Part shown: positions 1 through 6,930 of the stretch, piece after piece
How positions within the stretch are numbered: the first letter of the stretch is position 1
How the letters are laid out: each line of letters begins with the position of its first letter
Assembly (NCBI GenBank): GCA_030123625.1
Contig: CP126121.1
Span: 3,698,179 to 3,762,178 of the forward strand
Direction: 5' to 3'
Length of the DNA: 64,000 bases
Source of the DNA: Nitrospira sp.
Lineage (GTDB): Bacteria; Nitrospirota; Nitrospiria; Nitrospirales; Nitrospiraceae
The notes under the pieces: model-generated
Told to the model about the DNA's origin: nothing
Seen by the model: the letters and a program-made list of their open reading frames with translations, nothing else
Databases searched by the model: none
Program-made: the position numbers and the translations under genes

Positions 1-620
1 GATCGCAGCATGGCAATGGCATCCTGAAGTTTCTGATCTACACGTCCCTTGGGTAACCAGTGTTCAAGGTTTGCGAGATCTTTCGTGGGCAAGCCTTCCG
101 CACGCCCACGGGCGAGAACAGCATGGTAGGTTCGCTCGGGATAGAATAGTTGCTTGGCTATTCGTTCCAGTGTAGAGCGGGTCGTGGAACGAATGATGCT
201 CTGGCGTTCAGCCTTTTCGAGTGTGTATCGGATATTCACCATGGCATCAGATGACGGAACATAGTCCTTACTATGTGTCACCGCTACTTCATCATCGTCC
301 TCAAGCTCGCCATCACGAAACGCTTCATAAATTTTTCCAACGCCTTTCATCCCAAAAGCGTCCAACTCAGCCGCACGGAGCGCTCCCATACTCGCAGCTC
401 CGAAAACATGGATGCCTTGAGCCATGGCCCAGAGAATTTCTTTGTGCCAAACTGCGGGAACTCGGTCAAAGTAGCCATCGATAATTCCGATGGCGAACGG
501 TTTGAATGCAGCAACCCGATAGACATCTCCTTGAGAAACTGGTGGCAGATACGTGGCAGTCAGCTCTGATCGTGCCCTTTCAGGGCGAATGGTGGGGCCG
601 GCAAAGACGTAGACACTCAT
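1..620 (-). CDS. TfuA-like protein, 3' part cut by window edge
   Basis: The frame opens with ATG at 620 and stays open to base 1, giving about 206 residues of a TfuA-like protein without its C-terminus. The start MSVYVFAGPT, the segment GIIDGYFDRVPAVWHKEILWA and the motif GAASMGALRAAEL are typical of the TfuA family. These proteins partner with YcaO enzymes and are known from thioamide-forming systems such as thioviridamide and archaeal methyl-CoM reductase maturation. The ATG overlaps the stop of the upstream YcaO gene as ATGA, so the two are probably translationally coupled and work together on one peptide substrate. The thioamidation role is inferred from the family and the coupling. Confidence 0.85.
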   Translation of the reverse strand, partial: MSVYVFAGPTIRPERARSELTATYLPPVSQGDVYRVAAFKPFAIGIIDGYFDRVPAVWHKEILWAMAQGIHVFGAASMGALRAAELDAFGMKGVGKIYEAFRDGELEDDDEVAVTHSKDYVPSSDAMVNIRYTLEKAERQSIIRSTTRSTLERIAKQLFYPERTYHAVLARGRAEGLPTKDLANLEHWLPKGRVDQKLQDAIAMLR

Positions 621-1930
621 TGTACTAACTTACTCATTCGGTGCGCTCTAGGACCGGGACAATACAAAGGATGGTCGTCATGGGCTTCCAGTCCTGGAAT
701 AAGGACTTTGACGACTTGATACGGAAGTTCAGGACCCGTTAGAGGAATGACGATAACTTGCTCTATCCCAACGGTTTTCAATCTTCCTAGGATCAACTCA
801 AGATCGGCGTTAAAAGTGTTGCCGTCCAGCGATGAGCTTGGCCGGCTGAATTTTTTCACTTTCCCACTTGCCCGAAGCGAGCAGTATTCAAGGAGGTCAG
901 AATGTCGAAAACGTGAGGGCTCGTACTGGTCCCGGAACATATCGTCGCGGGCTCCCGCTATGAGAGTCAGCCGGCTTTGAGCTGCCTCAGTGATGGCGCG
1001 TAGGAGCGCAATGTCAGCAGAGAGATGACAACCCATGCCTGACGAAGTATAAACGAGTCGTGAGGGGTCGCTAGCTCCTTCATGAAGAAGACAAAAGAAA
1101 GTAGGAATGCCAACGTCTGACGTAATATTCCAGACTAGTGTTTGAATCCCTGATTTGTGAAATTGAGCAATTAGTTGCTTGATTTCCGGCTCTTTCCAGC
1201 TCTCAATGTCCACCCAACTGGATTTCGCTACCTGTAGATCACACAAAAACCAGAGAGTTGTGGCATCACGTTCCACCACTTCACAGATGGCATGGACAAT
1301 GGCTTCCAGAAGGTGGTTGCCGGAAGCCAAACCATTCGATGACATGCCAAAGCAGCTTTGACCTGGTAGGTGGTGGCTTACTGTGTCAGCAGTCACACAT
1401 TCGTACGGTATCCAGATCGGTTGGTCCCCAATAAGATCGTGACCCTCAACCCATAACAATTCTCGATCAGGCTTGTGCTGCAGCCAATTGACGTAGGGCA
1501 AACGTTCTATGCTCACAACATTGAAGCGAGTGGCTATATGATGGAATGACCCTTTCTGCATCGGAAGGGAGATATGTTCAGCATGATATAGCTCTATCGA
1601 TTCCATGAGGCCTGAAGCTTTCGCAGCATCCAGGGTCAGCCCCTTCCCTTGTGAGACTGACAGGGAACGCGAATTGGGCCGGCAAACCATCACAACCGGC
1701 AAACCAAGCCAATCAAGGCCTGTCACATTAGCGATGCGTGTTATGCCAAACTTCTTCGTCAACGGCATGATCTTGCGAACGGTAATGGCAGGCGGAATAG
1801 TCCGCTGCGTACCCTTCCAGTATTGTTTTAAGACACTAGTCTTGCGAGCAGAGGAGATACGGCGGGAAAGATTGGATAGTGCCATAGTCACAGCCCAATT
1901 TGCTGTCAAAACAGGAACGAGAACGAACAC
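617..1930 (-). CDS. YcaO-domain protein (TfuA-associated)
   Basis: A protein of up to 437 residues with YcaO hallmarks: SQGKGLTLDAAKASGLMES around residues 92-110, and AICEVVERDA in the middle, whose acidic residues match the ATP/Mg-binding Glu set of the family. YcaO enzymes activate a peptide backbone amide by ATP-dependent phosphorylation. The coupled TfuA gene suggests sulfide-derived thioamide formation rather than azoline formation. The C-terminus ends in RMSKLVQ and lacks the proline-rich tail seen in the second YcaO at 4235-5551. The first start is GTG at 1930; an internal ATG at 1885 is also possible, and neither has a clear ribosome binding site. It lies 17 bases after the metalloprotein gene in the same operon. 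Confidence 0.87.
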   Translation of the reverse strand: MFVLVPVLTANWAVTMALSNLSRRISSARKTSVLKQYWKGTQRTIPPAITVRKIMPLTKKFGITRIANVTGLDWLGLPVVMVCRPNSRSLSVSQGKGLTLDAAKASGLMESIELYHAEHISLPMQKGSFHHIATRFNVVSIERLPYVNWLQHKPDRELLWVEGHDLIGDQPIWIPYECVTADTVSHHLPGQSCFGMSSNGLASGNHLLEAIVHAICEVVERDATTLWFLCDLQVAKSSWVDIESWKEPEIKQLIAQFHKSGIQTLVWNITSDVGIPTFFCLLHEGASDPSRLVYTSSGMGCHLSADIALLRAITEAAQSRLTLIAGARDDMFRDQYEPSRFRHSDLLEYCSLRASGKVKKFSRPSSSLDGNTFNADLELILGRLKTVGIEQVIVIPLTGPELPYQVVKVLIPGLEAHDDHPLYCPGPRAHRMSKLVQ

Positions 1931-1947
1931 TGATAGATTGAGCGATA

Positions 1948-3396
1948 CTAATTGAGTTTAGATAGAAACCTCTTAAGAGCTTCGTTCACGGAATGATACA
2001 AAGCCGGTTCCCGCATCACGGTGATGAGTCCACCTGCGATGAGGTGCCGCTTTTCCCATTTGCCGAGTTTATCCAGATTTGTTAGGGAAAGATCGGTCGG
2101 CAGCAAACGTGCCACGGCATTGGCAGTATCCTGATCCTTATCCTCCCACGACAATAAGCTTCCGAGTGGACAACCAAGCTTCGTGAATTTCTCAGTGACA
2201 ATGAAGCGTCCAACCTTGAAAGCAGAATCCTGCAATACCTTTAGCGACATGAATCTTTCCAGATTCACAGGAGGTTGTTTTCTAAATGGATCCCATACTC
2301 TCGCGCCTAGACCAAAATCCACTATCTCTATCCTTTCCACTGTCGTGGCTTCTGTGCATGCAGTCCCAATATCGAGGAGTTCGCTGATGTATTGCGATTT
2401 TTTCGAAAGTTTATCTAAGCCATCGATTGCACCACACATGAGAGCGGGAATTAAGACATTAATTGGGTGGGTATTTTCTTCACCCTGGTACACCGCCTTG
2501 AGTTTACTGTCCTTCGACCAGTTAGATAAAGGCATTAGAGCTGTATAGAAAGACACGGCTCCTATAGCGGCGCAAGGCCCGAAAGAAAGAACGGAACACA
2601 CATCCGATGCCGCTTCTTCAGCCCAAAACTGCCAGAGTGCCGCTAACTGATCATCAACGTCATTGGGATACTCGCGTTTGATCATCTGATAAATGGCCTC
2701 TTCAAGATTAGTGAGCCACTTATCTTCGCGATCTGCCGTTAGAACATAATGGCCCATCACCTCATGGCCCATGATACCCCAGAGAAGTGGGCGATCCTTA
2801 TATCCTGGTGGCAGACATACCACGCCCGCTGCGAAGTCGTCACCGAGCTCTCCAACCAAATCACGTAATTGCTCAAGTTCGAGTGTGCCGGGCATGGGGG
2901 GCAAGTTGGAAATTTCCAACGGAATATAATCAACAAAGCTTACAAGAGGAGGAATTTTGTGATCCAAGGATTTCCTGCCTACTTTGGTACGTAAAAGTTC
3001 AGTAAACGATTTGTACAGATCATCTACAAAGCCTTGTAGCGAACGCACAGCTCTATACGCATCGTTCTTAGTAGAGGATTGGAGCGCGGCATTCACGAGC
3101 TGTGTCAGTAACACATAGTTGCTAACATCGTAGGTCCCGGCTCTCTCCACTCGTGCGGTTAACGTTTCAACGAGGCCTCTCAAGTTCTTGCCCAGTGGGC
3201 TAAAGTATCCATCCTGATACATTTCTGGCAATTTCGTGTTCTCAGCAGAGGATTCGATTTTGTCTGCAAGCTCCGCTAGAAACTTGTCATCGTTCCTAAA
3301 AGAGATAGTCTCGAACTGATGTTTCTTGAAGAATGTGCGATCCTCTAAAAGAATATCGTTGAGTTTTGTGAAATTACTAACAATGTTTGAGGACAT
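1948..3396 (-). CDS. putative zinc metalloprotein with HExxxH motif
   Basis: A 482-residue protein with no family I can name. It contains GIMGHEVMGHYVL, where the spacing is H-E-x-x-x-H, followed about 60 residues later by EEAASDVCS. The EExxSD segment looks like the third-ligand helix of zincin-type metallopeptidases, so a zinc-dependent protease is the best guess. No signal peptide or membrane segment is obvious, which fits a cytoplasmic maturation protein. The gene sits 3 bases after the SagB-type gene and 17 bases before the YcaO gene. In a RiPP operon its natural role would be leader-peptide removal, but this is inference from context and motif only. Confidence 0.6.
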   Translation of the reverse strand: MSSNIVSNFTKLNDILLEDRTFFKKHQFETISFRNDDKFLAELADKIESSAENTKLPEMYQDGYFSPLGKNLRGLVETLTARVERAGTYDVSNYVLLTQLVNAALQSSTKNDAYRAVRSLQGFVDDLYKSFTELLRTKVGRKSLDHKIPPLVSFVDYIPLEISNLPPMPGTLELEQLRDLVGELGDDFAAGVVCLPPGYKDRPLLWGIMGHEVMGHYVLTADREDKWLTNLEEAIYQMIKREYPNDVDDQLAALWQFWAEEAASDVCSVLSFGPCAAIGAVSFYTALMPLSNWSKDSKLKAVYQGEENTHPINVLIPALMCGAIDGLDKLSKKSQYISELLDIGTACTEATTVERIEIVDFGLGARVWDPFRKQPPVNLERFMSLKVLQDSAFKVGRFIVTEKFTKLGCPLGSLLSWEDKDQDTANAVARLLPTDLSLTNLDKLGKWEKRHLIAGGLITVMREPALYHSVNEALKRFLSKLN

Positions 3397-3399
3397 ATC

Positions 3400-4221
3400 T
3401 TATGGCCCTCCTCTCTGCATTCGATTTCTTGGCTTCTTGTATTGCCTCCCTACCCCAATCATGTAGAGAGTGGAGTGAGTAATGCCATCCACGCCCAACA
3501 ACGAATCTACCTTGCGATCGTAAAACCCACCAATGTTCACACATGCGAGGTTGTGAGCCGTGCAGACGAGATTTATATTCTGTGCAGCATGTCCAGCCTC
3601 CAGCAATGTGAAGCGGTAGCCTCGATTGCCGTATTTGAATGTGGAACGGGGAAAAAGTGCAGTGATAAAGAGCAGCAACGGGATGTGCTGAGGAATGGTA
3701 TTTTGAACGAAGCAAGAGCGGATCTGTGTGACTTGCTGCCATTCTAGTATTTGTCGGAGATGGTGCGCTGTCGGATTGTAATGGTAGATGCCTGGCGTGA
3801 TTCCACGAATATTTGCTACATAGCAGAAGACTTCCAGTGGATATAACGCGCCGGCCGAGGGGACGACTCGGAGTGCTCTCGGCAAACTTCGATTATTCTT
3901 TCGAGTCACGCCGTAGCCATAATAAAGAAGTGAAGCCAGCTGGAGCTTGCTCAAGGCTTCGGGAAGCATTTCCCTCCTTGACCTACGAGACCGTATCGCT
4001 TGATCAAGCCGAATGCTCATAGGAGGTAGTTGTGTCGGAAGTGGAACAGATGGATAACCATTGAACTCGAGTGTTTCATCTAGGGTGGCTATATGCTCCG
4101 CGACCTCGTCGTCCGATGGTCCGTACGAGTACTGGTGGAGCTTCGAATTTTCGTGGAACAATTCCCATAGCGGAGAATCCAATCCCGCCCCATATGCCAC
4201 TGTTTGCCATTGAGATTCCAT
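3400..4221 (-). CDS. SagB-type FMN-dependent dehydrogenase (nitroreductase fold)
   Basis: About 273 residues from the ATG at 4221, which has AAAAAGG eight bases upstream. A longer frame to 4296 would overlap the upstream YcaO gene by 62 bases and is less likely. Seen motifs: SIRLDQAIRSRRSRR (FMN phosphate-binding arginines), LLYYGYG, the conserved PSAGALYPLE, GIYHYNP, and RYTLLEAGHA-like RFTLLEAGHAAQN followed by GGFYD near the C-terminus. SagB/ThcOx enzymes oxidise azolines to azoles in thiazole/oxazole-modified microcins. Neighbouring SagC- and SagD-like genes make this role likely here. It is translated just after the azoline-forming YcaO gene, with a 13-base gap. Confidence 0.87.
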   Translation of the reverse strand: MESQWQTVAYGAGLDSPLWELFHENSKLHQYSYGPSDDEVAEHIATLDETLEFNGYPSVPLPTQLPPMSIRLDQAIRSRRSRREMLPEALSKLQLASLLYYGYGVTRKNNRSLPRALRVVPSAGALYPLEVFCYVANIRGITPGIYHYNPTAHHLRQILEWQQVTQIRSCFVQNTIPQHIPLLLFITALFPRSTFKYGNRGYRFTLLEAGHAAQNINLVCTAHNLACVNIGGFYDRKVDSLLGVDGITHSTLYMIGVGRQYKKPRNRMQRGGP

Positions 4222-4234
4222 TAACATTGCCTTT

Positions 4235-5551
4235 TTATGCAAAGGGGTGGGGAGCCGGATTGTCTCCTTGGCCCCTGTTGATCCCGGAAAATCCAAGTTT
4301 CTGAGGAACCTCCCATAGCCGATTTCCCCCCAATGCTCGAAAGCGATGTCCTATGAACAATGGATGAAATCCTGGAATCACAGCACGGAACACCCATAGC
4401 CCTAGACTTCTTACGTCTTCAGTCGTCACGTCCACAATCACAATCTTGTGTTTCAAGGCGCCGATGTGTTGGATCAGAATTTCAAGATCAGTGGCCGCGT
4501 CTCCTGTAGATAGATTAGGAATATCCCTGAAAGAGATGGCTCTGTGGTTCTGGAAGAGGAAATCCGTATGGTGAAGATTGGCATGATAGCTATAGATGTT
4601 TGTGTGCGACTCAAAGTCTATAACTTGCTCCCAGCGCTTACCCGGATCAAATTTCGGTCGCTCCGACTTCATGAATTGAGCGATCGGTTGGAATTGTGCC
4701 AGTTCCTCAAGGCTTTTTTGAACCGCCCGTTCTGGATCTAGGTTGGCAGCAGCGCCCACAATCAGAGCGGGTGCTTCGGGTGCTGTATTGCGCATCGTGG
4801 CGAAGATCACTGGTATGCCGTGATCCATTACAAGGTGCAGCAGCGACACTGAAGCACCAGGACGCTGAATACGTGAAAATAGTTGTTGGTTGGATAAGCT
4901 AAGAGTCTCAAGGCGGATCTGCGATCTCGGTAATCGTGCCTGCCACGTGATCGCAATCGCGTCTCGCTCAATTACCTCACAAATTCCAGAGATTGCGGCC
5001 GTTATTGGACTGGAATGGCAAGCGAGGCCAGTAGAGATCTGTTGAGTGATGGCTGGTTCGCCTCTGAGGACTTGGTCGTAAGGCAGAAAAACCATAGAGG
5101 CTGGTACATGCAAGGTCTCTTGCGTCATTAAACCAAGTCCCGCAACCCACCGGACCCTAGTTTTCCTGGTGAAGGGTCTATATGGAAAATCAGGCTCGGC
5201 GTACTGCTCAGGAGCAAAGAGTGCGAACTCATCAGGTCGCACGCAGGGGAATCGGGCCCTGTCAAAAGACACCAATGGAAGGTCTTCGGCGTCATAATTT
5301 GCAGAGCAATAATGCTCCACAGCTTCTCCAAGAGCTTTGGCCATGGCCTTGGATCGATTTGCAGCAACCCCACATCCAAGAAAGAAGTCTTTGCGCTTCT
5401 GCCTAGGGTTCACGATCCGTAGGTTGCAGGTGTATGCAGACATATAAACGCATTCCCGTGTTGCTCCGTCCTCTGGGATATCTAGTACATGTCCCACAAT
5501 GCCGACACGTTCATCCACTAGCCTGTCGACGATGTTTAAAATATTTGTCAT
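4235..5551 (-). CDS. YcaO cyclodehydratase, SagD/TOMM type
   Basis: A 438-residue YcaO protein, the expected length for stand-alone TOMM D-proteins. Visible signatures are FFLGCGVAANRSKAMAKALGEA (residues about 55-77), TGLACHSSPITAA, and GICEVIERDA with the ATP-binding acidic residues. The tail runs NPAPHPFA, the proline-rich C-terminus that azoline-forming YcaO enzymes carry near the active site. It would use ATP to cyclise Cys, Ser or Thr side chains of the precursor onto the backbone. Its ATG overlaps the stop of the E1-like gene (ATGA, 5548-5551), consistent with the usual C/D-protein complex. It differs from the TfuA-linked YcaO at 617-1930, so the operon holds two distinct YcaO activities. 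Confidence 0.9.
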   Translation of the reverse strand: MTNILNIVDRLVDERVGIVGHVLDIPEDGATRECVYMSAYTCNLRIVNPRQKRKDFFLGCGVAANRSKAMAKALGEAVEHYCSANYDAEDLPLVSFDRARFPCVRPDEFALFAPEQYAEPDFPYRPFTRKTRVRWVAGLGLMTQETLHVPASMVFLPYDQVLRGEPAITQQISTGLACHSSPITAAISGICEVIERDAIAITWQARLPRSQIRLETLSLSNQQLFSRIQRPGASVSLLHLVMDHGIPVIFATMRNTAPEAPALIVGAAANLDPERAVQKSLEELAQFQPIAQFMKSERPKFDPGKRWEQVIDFESHTNIYSYHANLHHTDFLFQNHRAISFRDIPNLSTGDAATDLEILIQHIGALKHKIVIVDVTTEDVRSLGLWVFRAVIPGFHPLFIGHRFRALGGNRLWEVPQKLGFSGINRGQGDNPAPHPFA

Positions 5552-6648
5552 AGCGCTGTATTAGTGTCCCATTCTTTCAGTTCCTGCTTCGTAAATAAAA
5601 CTCTTGAGAGGTTTGGTTGCGAAGTGTTGTGGAATGGGCTACAAGATTGGCAGCGAGGCATCTTAAGGACCGTTCGTCTTGTCATGCTTCCGCCGAGAAG
5701 ATTGATGTCCAGCAACGAGCCAGGTTCTCGAGCTGATTCTGGAAATCCATAAAATTTGAAAATCTCAAATGCTGCGACAGCCCCTACTATTACTGCCATG
5801 GAAGGATGAAATCCGGTCACTGTACGGCCTTTGCTGGTAAAGCGGTCTATGCATTGCTCCGCATCTGGGAACAGGCTGTGGGAGAGCTGACGGTAGATCA
5901 AACATTCGTAACATGCCGTTTCACCAGGGATCACCATTGGTCCGACATATCCCACCATGTTTCTAATGGTAACTGGCAGGAAGTGTATCCCTTGGGTGAG
6001 ACAGACAGTGTTCCAGTGTGACAAAGCCTGTCGTTCACCATAGTCTGACGTCGCAATGAGGCAATCACCTAAATCAGCTGGACAATTATCACTCCACACC
6101 TTAGGTTGTACGTACATTTCGGGCCAGTTGTGGTGAGAAGTGATGCCGTCCGAAGTGCGAAAGTCTTGGTTGCGGTGCGCTGGATGATCCAGCACCGAGA
6201 TGTTCTGGCAACCGGATGCTTCAAGCGCCATCACAAGGTGCTTCGATATGACGTTCACACCAATGATGGTGATGCGAACTTGAGTGAGTCGATCAATCAC
6301 AAGATCTGTTACCTCTCCCAACTGCCAATTGAACACATCAAATGCGTTTTCAGTTCTATTTATTGACCATGTTCTCTCTGTGTCCTCTACAAGAAGACGC
6401 CTGCTTAGCAGTTGCTGTATGATCTTATCTGCTAGCTTGGAAGAAGAGCCGGTGAAGAGCCGACGGATATCTTCACTGGATATGCCTGGGGGTGTTGCTA
6501 AGTCTAATACTTTCTTCACAGTCTCGGCGGCACCATCTCCTGTAATCATCAACTCGGTGGCGCCACGCTTGACCACCACGCCGTTAGAAATGTCAATGAC
6601 TTGAATTGGCGATGCAATCAATTTCCTCAGTTTCTTCGTCAATTTCAT
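5548..6648 (-). CDS. E1/ThiF-like TOMM partner protein (SagC/ocin-ThiF type)
   Basis: About 366 residues from ATG 6648, 22 bases after the precursor stop; a GTG at 6696 inside the precursor gene is the other possible start. The N-terminal 90 residues look like a winged-helix RRE-type leader-binding region (VVKRGATELMITG, SSEDIRRLF). An E1-like Rossmann segment follows, RITIIGVNVISKHLVMALEASG. Two cysteine pairs, CYEC and CQSC, form the usual zinc site. The protein would bind the precursor leader and present it to the YcaO partner. The adenylation residues of true E1 enzymes are not evident, as is usual in this family. Confidence 0.85.
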   Translation of the reverse strand: MKLTKKLRKLIASPIQVIDISNGVVVKRGATELMITGDGAAETVKKVLDLATPPGISSEDIRRLFTGSSSKLADKIIQQLLSRRLLVEDTERTWSINRTENAFDVFNWQLGEVTDLVIDRLTQVRITIIGVNVISKHLVMALEASGCQNISVLDHPAHRNQDFRTSDGITSHHNWPEMYVQPKVWSDNCPADLGDCLIATSDYGERQALSHWNTVCLTQGIHFLPVTIRNMVGYVGPMVIPGETACYECLIYRQLSHSLFPDAEQCIDRFTSKGRTVTGFHPSMAVIVGAVAAFEIFKFYGFPESAREPGSLLDINLLGGSMTRRTVLKMPRCQSCSPFHNTSQPNLSRVLFTKQELKEWDTNTAL

Positions 6649-6670
6649 ACAAGGGAGCTTTAAGCGGACG

Positions 6671-6871
6671 TTATGGTTTTTTCGTGACTGCGACACAGAA
6701 TGGACTGCCTTTTCTTCGTCTGGTATAGCCGCTAGGGAGGGTACCTTTATAGTTCATAAGTACCTCTCCTAGGTCGCGAATGTCTTTGAAGGTCAGCTTG
6801 CTAAGTTTTCCTGATGTGCCTTTTAACACCTTGGTGTCCGGAGTGGGCACTGATGTTTTCTTCTTCGCCAT
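6671..6871 (-). CDS. candidate RiPP precursor peptide, 66 residues
   Basis: A short, strongly translated gene: GGAGG lies seven bases before the ATG. It is the first gene of the modification operon. The product begins MAKKKTSVPTPDTK, has an amphipathic middle FKDIRDLGEVLMNYKG that could be the leader recognition helix, and ends SGYTRRRKGSPFCVAVTKKP. The C-terminal third has one Cys, two Ser and three Thr as possible cyclisation sites, which is sparse compared with microcin B17-like cores. No Gly-Gly leader site is seen. Position and size argue for the substrate, but it could instead be an accessory basic peptide. No second candidate precursor is apparent next to the operon. Confidence 0.6.
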   Translation of the reverse strand: MAKKKTSVPTPDTKVLKGTSGKLSKLTFKDIRDLGEVLMNYKGTLPSGYTRRRKGSPFCVAVTKKP

Positions 6872-6930
6872 TTTGACCTCCTATGTTTTGTATTAAAAAG
6901 AGCTGTCTCACTTACTCTATGTACCTCAAA

